From Lachnospiraceae bacterium (GTDB lineage Bacteria > Bacillota > Clostridia > Lachnospirales > Lachnospiraceae): 64,000 nt of DNA. The notes below the pieces were generated by a model, which saw only the letters and a list, made by a program, of their open reading frames with translations, was not told the DNA's origin and did not search any database. The translations under genes were made by a program, and so were the position numbers. How positions within the stretch are numbered: position 1 is the stretch's first letter; each line of letters starts with the position of its first letter. The stretch spans positions 62,001 to 126,000 of the forward strand of contig JAIDHX010000036.1 in assembly GCA_029053015.1 (NCBI GenBank). Direction: 5' to 3'. Positions 1 through 8,354 of this stretch are shown one piece after another.

Positions 1-1334
1 CGAATGAGCTGCGCGACCGCAGGACCCTGCTTTTAGATGAGCTTTCCAAAATCGTGGATATTGAGACGCAGGAAATTCCCGTTGTGGATGCCAACAATCC
101 GGAAAGGGAGACGGGCGCAAATCGTTTTATCGTTAAAATCGGCGGCGGACAGCTTTTGGTGAATGACAGCGATTTCAAGCAGCTTGAGTGCATTGCGCGA
201 CCCAGTTATGAAAAAGTAAATCAGACGGATATAGACGGTCTTTACGATATTTATTGGACAAACGGCGAAAAATTCAATATGTACGGACGCAATCTGGGAG
301 GCACCCTGCAGGGACTGGTCGAGATGCGTGACGGCAACAATTCCGAGCAATTCACCGGCACTATTACCGGTACAGGAAAAAAGGATGTGGAAGACAGAGA
401 CGGCAACATGGTATCCCATGACACGGTTACGGTGCAGGTGGGCAGGGAATATCTGCAGGATTTGAACAAGTGTAACCTGTCCGATACAGGCGGTGTCATC
501 AATCTGGGCAACCAGTTGTACTACTATGATTCCTGGTCCTATACCTGCAGTTATGATGCAAACGGAGAAGCTACTTATTCCTATACCTTTGTTTTGTCAG
601 ACAGCGAACTGAATAACAGAAAGCTGACGAATGACAGGGTGGGGAAACAGGCTTCCATCGGTAAAAGTATCGATTATCAGGGAATCCCTTATTATATGAA
701 GCAGATGAACGAATGGGTGCGTACTTATACCCAGAAGTTCAATGACATTATAAGCAGCGGCTACAATGCATACAATCAGCAGGGACCCATCATGTTTACG
801 GGCAAGAAAAATACGAGCAATGAGCAGTATACCTTCGATGAGGCGTTCCGCTATGATAAGCAGGCGGATGGCACCATGACTGTAGATGTGACGGACAACA
901 GCTACTACAAGCTGACAGCAGAGAATTTTTCCGTGCTGGCTGCGCTGACTGAGGACGCGGATTTGCTGGGAACCGAAAAGAAAATGGTTGACAACGAGTC
1001 AGTCGGCAAGGCACAGTATGATATTCTTACGGAAATCAAGGTGATGTCCAACGACAAGACGAAGATGAGTTTCCGCGGAAGCAAGGCAAGCGAATTTTTA
1101 CAGTGTATTCTTTCCGACGTGGCGCTGAATGCAGGAAATGCCAAGACCTTCTGCAGCAATTACACAAATATCAGTAAGAGCGTTGACAACCAGAGAATAT
1201 CCATATCAGGTGTGGATGAAGATGAAGAAGCGATTAATCTGGTAAAATATCAGAACGGATATAATCTGGCTTCCAAGATGATACAGACACTGACGGAAGT
1301 TTATGACAGACTGATTCTGGAAACAGGAGTTTAG
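1..1334 (+). CDS. flgK: Flagellar hook-filament junction protein FlgK, 3' part
   Basis: The reading frame is open from the window edge (first whole codon at base 3), so the N-terminal part lies upstream and 444 codons are visible. FlgK (HAP1) joins the hook to the filament at the cell surface. The first visible residues, NELRDRRTLLLDEL, match the FlgK/flagellin-type helical segment that follows the D0/D1 region. The C-terminus (VKYQNGYNLASKMIQTLTEVYDRLI) has the heptad pattern of the FlgK D0 domain. The middle is the variable exposed domain. It is followed after 33 bases by flgL, the usual order. Family assignment is firm because of both the ends and the neighbour. Confidence 0.93.
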   Translation, partial: NELRDRRTLLLDELSKIVDIETQEIPVVDANNPERETGANRFIVKIGGGQLLVNDSDFKQLECIARPSYEKVNQTDIDGLYDIYWTNGEKFNMYGRNLGGTLQGLVEMRDGNNSEQFTGTITGTGKKDVEDRDGNMVSHDTVTVQVGREYLQDLNKCNLSDTGGVINLGNQLYYYDSWSYTCSYDANGEATYSYTFVLSDSELNNRKLTNDRVGKQASIGKSIDYQGIPYYMKQMNEWVRTYTQKFNDIISSGYNAYNQQGPIMFTGKKNTSNEQYTFDEAFRYDKQADGTMTVDVTDNSYYKLTAENFSVLAALTEDADLLGTEKKMVDNESVGKAQYDILTEIKVMSNDKTKMSFRGSKASEFLQCILSDVALNAGNAKTFCSNYTNISKSVDNQRISISGVDEDEEAINLVKYQNGYNLASKMIQTLTEVYDRLILETGV

Positions 1335-1367
1335 TGAGACCGCCTGCGCGGCAGAATGAGAGGAATT

Positions 1368-2978
1368 ATGAGAATCACAAATAAAATCATGCAGAACAAC
1401 AACCTGACAAACATCAACATGAACAAGGTGATGCAGGACAAATTGAGCACCCAGATGTCAACGGAGAAGAAAATCAGCAAACCCTCCGACGACCCTGTTA
1501 TTGCGATTCGTGCCCTCCGCCTGCGCGGCAACGTGACGGAAGTGACGCAGTATTACAGCAAAAACATACCGGATGCGGAAAGCTGGCTGAATGTGACGGA
1601 AGGTGCTTTGAAAAACACCTCCGAAGTCCTCAAGAGTATGATTGGGCAGTGTACGAAGGGCGCCAATGGAGACCTGACCTCTAAGGAGAGGGAAATCATT
1701 TTAGAGCAGCTTAAGGCACTTAGGGATGAAGTATATTCCACGGCAGATGTGGATTATGCAGGACGATATGTGTTTGCGGGTTATAGGACGGACACTTCCA
1801 TCAGCTTCCCCTTGGCGGAGGAGATAGACTATACCATTACTCAGCAGCTCGATAATACAGCCATTGATGAGGTTACTTTTGTCAAGACCACAAAGCCGAG
1901 TGGTGGCGGTTATGTAGATATTAACAATCTGAACAGCACGAACTATCAGAGTATAGATGTGCAGGAAAAGGAAGTTGATGAGGTAAAGGTACATCGAATT
2001 CGGTTGAATTACAAAGATTTGGCCTATGATGACGCAAATCCTATTATACCGACGATTGAAAGAGTTGGCAAGGACGCAAACGGCAATATTACAACAGAGG
2101 ATTTGTCTGCAACAGGGGTTATCGGGAATATTGAGGTGGTACATTCCTATGACATTCCGACTGCCTATGAACTTGCGGCTGAAAATGCAGATAAGGTCTA
2201 TCTGATACCGGAGACAGGAGAACTGATTCTGGGAGATGATGTTCATAAAGAAATGATGAGTTATCAGGATGATGTGTCCACATCGACCATAAACGAGGCG
2301 GAAATCCGTGTTACCTATCAGAAGAGTAACTGGCTGAAGGGCGATTTGCGTCCGGAACACTACTATGCGTGCAACTCCGTAGATCCTGCAACGGGTGACC
2401 AGATAGTCTATAATCCAACCTATCTGAATGGTACCGATGTGGCAAAGCAGGTCATTGAGTATGATGTGGGATTCAACCAGACAGTGCGGGTGAATACAAG
2501 AGTTGACGAGTGTTTCGACCCGGGCATTGGCAGGGAAGCGGATGATTTAATTAATGTTCTCGAGGATGTACAAAATCTGGAGGATGTAGTAAAAAAGATT
2601 GACGAGATGCTGAAGACAGAGACGGACGAAACAGAGCGGGCAACATTGATGTCCCGCCGCAAAGCAGCAAACAAGGCATTGACGTTGACCAAGAATAAAA
2701 TGCAGCGGATGTTTGAAGGCGGAATTACCGCATTCCAGAAATATCTTGATGATAACAATCTTGCCATTACAAACTGTGGTACCCGCAGCTCAAAGCTTGA
2801 ACTGGTGGAGAACCGGATGAAGGAGCAGAAGACTACTTTTGAGACCTTAAAATCCGAAAATGAAGATGTGGATATTACAGAAGTTATTATCAATCTGACC
2901 AGTGCAGAGCTGACATATCAGGCGGCGCTGATGGCAACCGGTAAAATTGCACAGACCACACTGCTGAATTTTATATAA
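1368..2978 (+). CDS. flgL: Flagellar hook-associated protein FlgL (HAP3), enlarged
   Basis: Second junction protein between hook and filament. The N-terminus (MRITNKIMQNN, then a polar helix ending ISKPSDDPVIAIRALRLR) and the C-terminus (ELTYQAALMATGKIAQTTLLNFI) are typical of the flagellin/FlgL D0-D1 helices. At 536 aa it is much longer than the usual 300 or so; the extra length is a central exposed domain at about residues 150-400. An in-frame ATG exists at 1356, but AGAGGA at 1358-1363 is well placed for the ATG at 1368 and the protein then starts like its family, so 1368 is preferred. Confidence 0.93.
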   Translation: MRITNKIMQNNNLTNINMNKVMQDKLSTQMSTEKKISKPSDDPVIAIRALRLRGNVTEVTQYYSKNIPDAESWLNVTEGALKNTSEVLKSMIGQCTKGANGDLTSKEREIILEQLKALRDEVYSTADVDYAGRYVFAGYRTDTSISFPLAEEIDYTITQQLDNTAIDEVTFVKTTKPSGGGYVDINNLNSTNYQSIDVQEKEVDEVKVHRIRLNYKDLAYDDANPIIPTIERVGKDANGNITTEDLSATGVIGNIEVVHSYDIPTAYELAAENADKVYLIPETGELILGDDVHKEMMSYQDDVSTSTINEAEIRVTYQKSNWLKGDLRPEHYYACNSVDPATGDQIVYNPTYLNGTDVAKQVIEYDVGFNQTVRVNTRVDECFDPGIGREADDLINVLEDVQNLEDVVKKIDEMLKTETDETERATLMSRRKAANKALTLTKNKMQRMFEGGITAFQKYLDDNNLAITNCGTRSSKLELVENRMKEQKTTFETLKSENEDVDITEVIINLTSAELTYQAALMATGKIAQTTLLNFI

Positions 2979-3066
2979 ACTAAAATAGTGCGGGAGCGGC
3001 ACGGGAGAAGGCGCAGGTAGTATTTTTCGGGCGGCTGGCGTGGGACGCTTCGGAATGGAGGAAAAA

Positions 3067-3525
3067 ATGAGGGTAAACACAAAGATTTTTGGGGAAGTAG
3101 ACATTGCGGATGACAAAATAATTGAATTTGCCGGTGGTATCATCGGTTTTCCAGAATTGAGACAGTTTGCGCTGATTCATGATGAGGAAAGAGGGATTAA
3201 TGCAGGAATACGTTGGATGCAGTCCATACAGGAGCCCGGATTTGCGATGCCGGTGATGGATCCGCTTTTAGTGAAGCCGGATTATAATCCTGAGGTGGAG
3301 GATGAACTGCTGAAGGATCTTGACGGTCTGGATACAGAAAATCTGCTTGTGCTGGTGACAGCGACAATTCCTTCTGACTTAACTAAAATGACAGTAAATC
3401 TGCGCGGACCGATAATCATCAATTCGCTTACTAGAAAAGCTTGTCAGGTAATTGTGGAAGGTGAGGATTATGCAGTGAAATTCCCGATTTATGAAATTTT
3501 ACGTGCAAGAAAGGCAGGTGAATAG
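3067..3525 (+). CDS. fliW: Flagellar assembly factor FliW
   Basis: FliW binds free flagellin and, when released, antagonises CsrA, so it couples flagellin translation to secretion. The 152 aa protein starts MRVNTKIFGEVDI and has the family segment KIIEFAGGIIGFPEL near residue 20, followed by the acidic mid-region. A GGAGG at 3057-3061 selects the ATG at 3067; an upstream in-frame GTG at 3040 has no such site. It ends one base before csrA, the classic fliW-csrA pair, and lies between flgL and flaG as in many clostridia. Confidence 0.95.
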   Translation: MRVNTKIFGEVDIADDKIIEFAGGIIGFPELRQFALIHDEERGINAGIRWMQSIQEPGFAMPVMDPLLVKPDYNPEVEDELLKDLDGLDTENLLVLVTATIPSDLTKMTVNLRGPIIINSLTRKACQVIVEGEDYAVKFPIYEILRARKAGE

Positions 3526-3526
3526 C

Positions 3527-3745
3527 ATGCTTGCTTTATCCAGAAAAAAGAACGAGGCAATTATTATCAATAACAACATTGAAGTTACTATCCTGGAGGT
3601 GAAGGGCGAGCAGGTCAAAATCGGTATTTCTGCTCCAAGGGAAGTGTCGGTGTACCGAAAGGAAGTGTATCTGCAGATTCAGGAGGCAAACAAGGAAGCT
3701 ACCGATTCAACCGGTATGGAAGCATTGAAGAATCTGTTAGGCTGA
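3527..3745 (+). CDS. csrA: Carbon storage regulator CsrA, translational repressor
   Basis: Small RNA-binding protein (72 aa) that binds GGA in hairpin loops and represses flagellin translation in Firmicutes. It begins MLALSRKKNEAIIINNNIEV and has the family core VKIGISAPREVSVYRKEVY. An earlier in-frame ATG at 3491 lies inside fliW, while AGGTG at 3515-3519 supports 3527. It directly follows fliW, its antagonist. A likely target in this window is the flagellin leader hairpin at 10392-10407. A terminator follows at once. Confidence 0.95.
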   Translation: MLALSRKKNEAIIINNNIEVTILEVKGEQVKIGISAPREVSVYRKEVYLQIQEANKEATDSTGMEALKNLLG

Positions 3746-3749
3746 TGAA

Positions 3750-3794
3750 AAGGGATGTCCGCAGACAATTTCATGTCAGGGACATCCCCTTTTT
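3750..3794 (+). terminator. Rho-independent terminator after csrA
   Basis: GGGATGTCC (3752-3760) pairs with GGACATCCC (3780-3788), and a run of T follows. It should end the flgK-flgL-fliW-csrA transcript. Confidence 0.85.
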
Positions 3795-3877
3795 GCATCT
3801 GGTAGAAATGATGGAATCATGGATTTGTTATTTCACGGAGAAAACGAAATACCGTCAATAAAAATATAAATATTCTG

Positions 3878-3906
3878 TTGACAAGGAAGAGCCTTTCCGA
3901 TAAGAT
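3878..3906 (+). promoter_or_regulatory. Sigma-A-type promoter for the coiled-coil repeat gene
   Basis: TTGACA at 3878-3883, a 17-base spacer, then TAAGAT at 3901-3906. The gene starts 48 bases downstream. CCGATAAG overlaps the -10 and resembles a sigma-28 -10 element, but no TAAA lies at the right distance, so the sigma-A reading is preferred. Confidence 0.6.
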
Positions 3907-3953
3907 GGAAATACACCCTGCTATAGGGGAGTCTGAAAGAAAGGAGAGGCAGC

Positions 3954-4526
3954 ATGAGTGAAATGACAATTGTTTTACAGCGGTTGGACAAGATGCAGGA
4001 GAGCATCGACGGGTTAAGAGGAGAACTGGATGCAAAACTGCAGGACAACAACAAAAGCCTGCAAGCGCAAATACAAGAAAGCGCAAACACGCTAAGAGCA
4101 GAAATGCAAGAAAGCGCAAACACGCTAAGAGCAGAAATGCAAGAAAGCGCAAACACGCTAAGAGCAGAAATGCAAGAAAGCGCAAACACGTTAAGAGCAG
4201 AAATGCAAGAAAATACAAACACGCTAAGAGCGGAACTGGTGGAACTCACCCACCGAACGGACAATGTGGAAAGCGGTCTTGCAGAACTCACCCGGCGCGT
4301 AGACAACATGGAATACGGACTTGGCCAGGAAATTCAAGCAGTATACGCGCTTGCACAGCAGAATGGTGAAAACATAAGGCAGCTAATGCCTTACAAGAGT
4401 AAGTTTGTCAATATTTGTACGATGGCAGACAGGGTAGAACGTTTGGAAGAGTGCCAGAAGGTAACCACGGGTGTAGTGGCTTCCCACAGCGAAGCAATCA
4501 GAAAATTGGAAAGCAGACTGGCATAA
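3954..4526 (+). CDS. Coiled-coil protein with 11-residue tandem repeats
   Basis: Protein of 190 aa with no recognised enzyme domain. Residues 1-40 are an amphipathic helix. Residues 41-95 are five copies of an 11-residue unit with consensus QESANTLRAEM, a hendecad coiled-coil period. Residues 96-125 continue with heptad-like ELTHRTDNVES and ELTRRVDNMEY units, and the rest is also predicted helical. There is no signal peptide or membrane segment. AGGAGAGG at 3941-3948 sets the ATG at 3954. It has its own promoter and sits among flagellar genes between csrA and flaG, so a motility role is possible but unproven. Confidence 0.8.
   Translation: MSEMTIVLQRLDKMQESIDGLRGELDAKLQDNNKSLQAQIQESANTLRAEMQESANTLRAEMQESANTLRAEMQESANTLRAEMQENTNTLRAELVELTHRTDNVESGLAELTRRVDNMEYGLGQEIQAVYALAQQNGENIRQLMPYKSKFVNICTMADRVERLEECQKVTTGVVASHSEAIRKLESRLA
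4074..4238 (+). repeat. Five 33-bp in-frame tandem repeats
   Basis: Five consecutive 33-base units encode the 11-residue repeat. Units 1-4 are nearly identical at the DNA level, with one T for C change in unit 4; unit 5 has diverged (ENTNTLRAEL). The near identity suggests recent expansion or ongoing homogenisation by slippage or recombination. Confidence 0.93.
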
Positions 4527-4659
4527 GCGGGTTGGCTTAAAGGGGAAAAGAAGGCTGTTGTATTTGATTTTAATAGGAAAAAAGCCAGTGAAAAACGGTT
4601 CTACATAAAAATGAAAAGGATACTGTGAGAGTAATCAGCAGTTTTTTTTACATAAACTA

Positions 4660-4688
4660 TAAACTTGCGATTCAATTTGACCGATAAA
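4660..4688 (+). promoter_or_regulatory. Sigma-28 (SigD/FliA-type) promoter before flaG
   Basis: TAAA at 4660-4663, then CCGATAA at 4681-4687, with the spacing expected for the flagellar sigma factor (TAAA-N15/16-nCCGATAA). The flaG start is about 46 bases beyond. It likely drives flaG, fliD, fliS and the chaperone gene as late flagellar genes. Confidence 0.8.
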
Positions 4689-4733
4689 AACTTTAGAAAA
4701 CTATTAATGACGATTCACATGGAGGTGACTGAA

Positions 4734-5171
4734 ATGGCAATTGAACCATTAGGAAGTGTAATGAGTGTACAGGCACAGAGCCAAGTACAGAGCAAACCGG
4801 CAGTCAGTCCGGTTAAAACTGCCGCAGAGTACACGGAAGTTTCTGCGCGGGAAACAGCCAGTCAGGTGGATAATACCATCAGTGTTGTGACAAACACCCG
4901 TGAAAAAGGAAATTCAGACGGTACTGCCGACAAAGAAGGCGGCAAGCAGCCCAGTAATGAGCAAATCAAAAAAGCTGTGGAAGCAATGAATAAGAAGATG
5001 GCTCATTCGGAGGCAGTATTCGGTATTCACGAGGCAACTAACAGAGTAACCATCAAGATCATCGATAAGGAAAGCAAGGAAGTTATCAAAGAGCTTCCGC
5101 CTGAAAAGACTTTGGATATGATTGCCAAGGTATGGGAGATGGCAGGCATCCTTGTAGATGAGAGGCGATAG
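4734..5171 (+). CDS. flaG: FlaG family flagellar protein
   Basis: Protein of 145 aa. The N-terminal half is low-complexity and polar; the C-terminal half, from about residue 75, carries the FlaG domain with FGIHEATNRVTIKIIDKES and the closing KELPPEKTLDMIAKVWE. FlaG proteins affect filament length and are usually encoded beside fliD, as here. GGAGGTG at 4721-4727 decides for the ATG at 4734; an in-frame upstream start at 4665 overlaps the sigma-28 promoter and is rejected. fliD begins 12 bases after the stop. Confidence 0.9.
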   Translation: MAIEPLGSVMSVQAQSQVQSKPAVSPVKTAAEYTEVSARETASQVDNTISVVTNTREKGNSDGTADKEGGKQPSNEQIKKAVEAMNKKMAHSEAVFGIHEATNRVTIKIIDKESKEVIKELPPEKTLDMIAKVWEMAGILVDERR

Positions 5172-5183
5172 GAGGAGACAGAC

Positions 5184-6683
5184 ATGGCAGGCATGAGATT
5201 GACCGGAATGATGTCCGGGATGGATACGGAGAGTATCATACAACAGTTGGTGGAAGCAAAGAAAACCAAAGTTGACAAAGCGAAAAAGTCACAGACAAAG
5301 CTGAACTGGAAGCAGGATGCATGGAAGGAGTTAAATACCAAGCTGCAGAATCTGCAGAAAAAGTATCTTTCCAATATGCGTTTTGCAACTGACTATGCAA
5401 AGAAGGTCACAAAAGTGTCCAACAGCAATAAAGTCAGCGTTATTACAGGAGAGAATGCAGTAAATGGCGTACAGTCGCTGCGGATAGATCAGCTTGCAAA
5501 GAGCGGTTATATGACCGGTGGTAAGCTGGAAGCAGAGGAGGGAGAACTGACGGCACTCTCCAAAATCAGCGATATTAAAGGTGTTGATGAGAATATTGGT
5601 GGCACAATCCATATAAAGACAAAGGGAAGCGAGTCGGTAGTGGATATTGAGATAACTAACGATACCACAATTTCTGATGTTCTTACCCAACTTAAGAGTG
5701 CGGGTGTCAATGCCAACTTTGATGCAAAGCAGGGTAGGCTTTACATCAGCTCTAAGGAAATGGGCGAGGCAAATGATTTTGAGATTACCGGAGATGAAGG
5801 CGCATTATCGGCATTGGGGTTGTCTAAATCACAGTCGACTAAGGTTGCAGGTCAGGACGCTATTATTCATTTGAATGGTGCAGAATACAAAAGCACGAAC
5901 AATACCTTTGAAATCAACGGTCTGACATTTACGGCATTGGGCACAACCGGTGAGAATGAAGAAATTACGGTTACAACGCAGAACGATACAGACGGCATAT
6001 ATGATATGCTGAAGAACTTCTTAAAGGAGTACAACTCCATCATCAATGAGATGGATAAGCTGTACAATGCGGATTCTGCAAAAGGCTATGAGCCTTTGAC
6101 CAATGAAGAGAAAGATGCTATGTCGGAAAGCGAAATTAAGGAGTGGGAGAGCAAAATCAAAGACTCTTTGCTTCGCCGTGATGATAATTTATCTACTGTC
6201 AGCTCCGCTTTGAAGTCTGTTATGTCTGCAGGCATTGAGGTGAATGGCAAGACCATGTATCTGTCCAGCTTTGGTATCAATACGCTGAGTTATTTTGAAG
6301 CGGCTGATAACGAGAGAAATGCTTACCATATCGACGGTGATCCCGACGATGCAAGCACTTCCGGCAATGCGGACAAATTAAAGAGCATGATAGCAAGTGA
6401 TCCGGATACCGTGGTTTCCTTCTTCACGCAGTTATCAAAGAACCTGTATGACAAGATGAGTGACTTATCCAAGTCTGTGGACGGATACAGAACCTTTGGC
6501 AACTTCTATGATGACAAGAAGATGAAATCCGATTATGATGATTATACATCCAAGATATCAGACTTGGAGAAAAAGCTCACAGCTTACGAGGACAAATGGT
6601 ATGCAAAGTTTGCTGCCATGGAGACTGCCCTTGCAAAGATGCAGAGTAATATGAGTGCAGTTACCGGTCTGTTAGGAGGTTGA
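5184..6683 (+). CDS. fliD: Flagellar filament cap protein FliD (HAP2)
   Basis: FliD forms the cap at the filament tip and promotes flagellin polymerisation. The N-terminus (MRLTGMMSGMDTESIIQQLV from residue 4) is the FliD signature. The C-terminal FliD domain includes a YNSIINEMDKLYNADSAKGY segment near residue 285 and a long closing coiled coil (residues 440-490). The 499 aa length is normal. AGGAGGAGA precedes the start. The next gene, fliS, begins 4 bases after the stop and has its ribosome site inside the fliD end. A second FliD-like gene lies at 60276-61577. Confidence 0.96.
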   Translation: MAGMRLTGMMSGMDTESIIQQLVEAKKTKVDKAKKSQTKLNWKQDAWKELNTKLQNLQKKYLSNMRFATDYAKKVTKVSNSNKVSVITGENAVNGVQSLRIDQLAKSGYMTGGKLEAEEGELTALSKISDIKGVDENIGGTIHIKTKGSESVVDIEITNDTTISDVLTQLKSAGVNANFDAKQGRLYISSKEMGEANDFEITGDEGALSALGLSKSQSTKVAGQDAIIHLNGAEYKSTNNTFEINGLTFTALGTTGENEEITVTTQNDTDGIYDMLKNFLKEYNSIINEMDKLYNADSAKGYEPLTNEEKDAMSESEIKEWESKIKDSLLRRDDNLSTVSSALKSVMSAGIEVNGKTMYLSSFGINTLSYFEAADNERNAYHIDGDPDDASTSGNADKLKSMIASDPDTVVSFFTQLSKNLYDKMSDLSKSVDGYRTFGNFYDDKKMKSDYDDYTSKISDLEKKLTAYEDKWYAKFAAMETALAKMQSNMSAVTGLLGG

Positions 6684-6687
6684 TACA

Positions 6688-7080
6688 ATGCCATTTTCCA
6701 ATGCTTATACACAATATAACAACAGTAAGATTCTGACCGCTTCACCGGCAGAATTGGTACTGATGCTATATGATGGTGCGATTAAATTCGGCAATGTTGC
6801 GATTAGCGCAATGGAAGAAAAGGATATTCCAAAAGCACATAACAATATTGTAAAGGTGCAGAGAATCATTGACCATTTACGCATGACGTTGGATATGTCG
6901 TATCCGGTGGCAAAGGACTTTGACAGAGTGTATGAGTATTTGGCAAGGAGACTGTTGGAGGCAAATACCAAGAAGGACAAGGAAATTATGGCTGAGGTAT
7001 GTACGCATCTCCGTTCTGTGCGGGATACCTGGAAAGAGGTTATGCGTATTAATCGTGAGAAAGGAACCTTGAATGGATAA
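6688..7080 (+). CDS. fliS: Flagellin export chaperone FliS
   Basis: FliS binds the C-terminal helix of flagellin in the cytoplasm and keeps it from polymerising before export. The 130 aa protein starts with the family pattern AYTQYNNSKILTASPAELVLMLYDGAI and ends with the LRSVRDTWKEVM helix. It is translationally coupled to fliD (4-base gap) and overlaps the next gene by 8 bases. FliS is also a partner in the FliW/CsrA flagellin feedback in Firmicutes. Confidence 0.96.
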   Translation: MPFSNAYTQYNNSKILTASPAELVLMLYDGAIKFGNVAISAMEEKDIPKAHNNIVKVQRIIDHLRMTLDMSYPVAKDFDRVYEYLARRLLEANTKKDKEIMAEVCTHLRSVRDTWKEVMRINREKGTLNG

Positions 7081-7546
7081 TTATCTCAAGATATTGGAGG
7101 AATCCCTTCGTAAAAAACTGCAGGTACTGGATGAGATTCAAGCCTACAATGAGAAGCAGAAGCAGGTCTTTCAAAGCGATTCAGTCGAATTGAGTGAATT
7201 TGATGCTGCTGTAGAAGAAAAGGGAAAACTGATTGATCAAATTTCCAAGCTGGATGAAGGCTTTGAGGTACTTTATTCCAATGTAGCGAAAGAACTGGAA
7301 GGCAACAAGGAAAAGTACGCAACGCAAATTCAGACGCTTAAGCAGCTTGTGCAGCAGGTGACGGAAAAGGGCGTATCGATACAGGCACAGGAGGCACGCA
7401 ATAAGGCGTTGATTGAATCCTATTTTGCAAGAGAACGCGAGCAGATTCGTCAGGGAAGACAGGCGTCCAAGGCGGCTTATGACTATTACAAGAGCATGAG
7501 CAATACCAACGCAGTGCCACCACAGTTTTTGGATAGTAAACAGTAA
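7073..7546 (+). CDS. FliT/FlgN-like flagellar export chaperone
   Basis: All-helical 157 aa protein beginning MDNYLKILEESLRKKLQVLD, with two long coiled-coil segments (residues 1-65 and 75-130). Position directly after fliS, overlapping it by 8 bases, and length match the small substrate chaperones FliT (for FliD) and FlgN (for FlgK/FlgL). Sequence signatures of these families are weak, so the split between FliT and FlgN cannot be settled by eye. The transcript ends at the terminator just downstream. Confidence 0.7.
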   Translation: MDNYLKILEESLRKKLQVLDEIQAYNEKQKQVFQSDSVELSEFDAAVEEKGKLIDQISKLDEGFEVLYSNVAKELEGNKEKYATQIQTLKQLVQQVTEKGVSIQAQEARNKALIESYFAREREQIRQGRQASKAAYDYYKSMSNTNAVPPQFLDSKQ

Positions 7547-7556
7547 TATAAAGGGT

Positions 7557-7590
7557 AACGCCATCCGGCAAAATGGATGGCGTTCTTTTT
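7557..7590 (+). terminator. Rho-independent terminator closing the flaG-fliD-fliS operon
   Basis: AACGCCATCC (7558-7567) pairs with GGATGGCGTT (7575-7584), a 7-base loop, followed by CTTTTT. It separates flagellar structural genes from the sugar-alcohol cassette. Confidence 0.9.
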
Positions 7591-7592
7591 GG

Positions 7593-7621
7593 TTGATTTT
7601 TCGTTTTCTATATATTAAAAT
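7593..7621 (+). promoter_or_regulatory. Sigma-A-type promoter for the CDP-alditol cassette
   Basis: TTGATT at 7593-7598, 17-base spacer, TAAAAT at 7616-7621; the epimerase gene starts 27 bases later. It gives the cassette expression independent of the flagellar operon. Confidence 0.6.
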
Positions 7622-7648
7622 TAAAATAAAATGGAAGGAAAAAGATAA

Positions 7649-8311
7649 ATGGAATTTGAATTGACAGCATCCATGATGTGTGCGGATTATGGAAATCTGG
7701 AACGGGAAGTAAGAAATCTGGAGGATGGCGGCATAGATTCTTTTCATATAGATATTATGGATGGGCGTTATGTTCCGAATTTTGCAATGTCATTGAATGA
7801 TATGACATACATAGCCAAGGCAACCAAAAAGCCGCTGGACATACATTTGATGATAGAGCATCCCAATAATCACATCAACCTGTTTTTAAATAATCTTCGT
7901 CCGAAAGATACGATTTATATCCATCCGGAGGCAGAGTATCATCCATCTACTACGTTGCAGAGCATTATCGATGCCGGTATGATACCGGGAATTGCCATCA
8001 ATCCCGGAACCTCCGTTGAGACAGTCATGGAGATGCTGCGCATTGTCAAGAAAGTGCTGGTAATGTCTGTCAATCCGGGGAATGCAGGGCAGATGTATCT
8101 GCCTTATGTGGGCAAGAAGATAACAAAGCTGCTTTCGCTCAAGGAAGAAATGGAGTTTGAAATCTATTGGGATGGAGCATGCAGTGCAGATAAGATTTTA
8201 GAATTTGCTCCGAAAGGAGTAAAAGGATTTGTGCTTGGTACGACCCTTTTGTTTGGCAAGGACAAGCCTTATAAGGAAACGTTGCAGAGTATCAGAGAAT
8301 TAAAGTTTTAG
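7649..8311 (+). CDS. Ribulose-phosphate 3-epimerase-like TIM barrel
   Basis: Protein of 220 aa in the ribulose-phosphate 3-epimerase family, which interconverts xylulose-5-P and ribulose-5-P. Visible family motifs in order: SMMCADYGNLE near the N-terminus, FHIDIMDGRYVPN (first catalytic Asp), HLMIEHP, INPGTSVE, VMSVNPGNAGQMY, and a YWDGAC segment in place of the usual DGG (second catalytic Asp kept). The altered DGG and shortened loops suggest a specialised member rather than the housekeeping Rpe. It heads a three-gene set with a cytidylyltransferase and a polyol-phosphate dehydrogenase, so supply of ribulose-5-P or a related ketose phosphate for CDP-alditol synthesis is the likely role. Confidence 0.8.
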   Translation: MEFELTASMMCADYGNLEREVRNLEDGGIDSFHIDIMDGRYVPNFAMSLNDMTYIAKATKKPLDIHLMIEHPNNHINLFLNNLRPKDTIYIHPEAEYHPSTTLQSIIDAGMIPGIAINPGTSVETVMEMLRIVKKVLVMSVNPGNAGQMYLPYVGKKITKLLSLKEEMEFEIYWDGACSADKILEFAPKGVKGFVLGTTLLFGKDKPYKETLQSIRELKF

Positions 8312-8354
8312 CTGCCATGATGTCTGCCAGAAAAAGTGCGAAGGTGGAGTGTGT

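Noticed and set aside
1701..2360. Minus-strand frame of 219 codons inside flgL
   Set aside because: Antisense to a well-supported gene, no ribosome site, no recognisable protein features.
3897..3904. Sigma-28 promoter at CCGATAAG
   Set aside because: No TAAA lies 15-16 bases upstream; a good sigma-A pair (TTGACA, TAAGAT) covers the same site.
4074..4238. CRISPR-like repeat array
   Set aside because: Units are contiguous without spacers, in frame and protein-coding.
3817..4309. Two overlapping minus-strand frames with repeated hydrophobic units, like a membrane repeat protein
   Set aside because: They are antisense shadows of the 33-bp repeats in the plus-strand coiled-coil gene, which has a promoter and ribosome site; the minus frames have neither.
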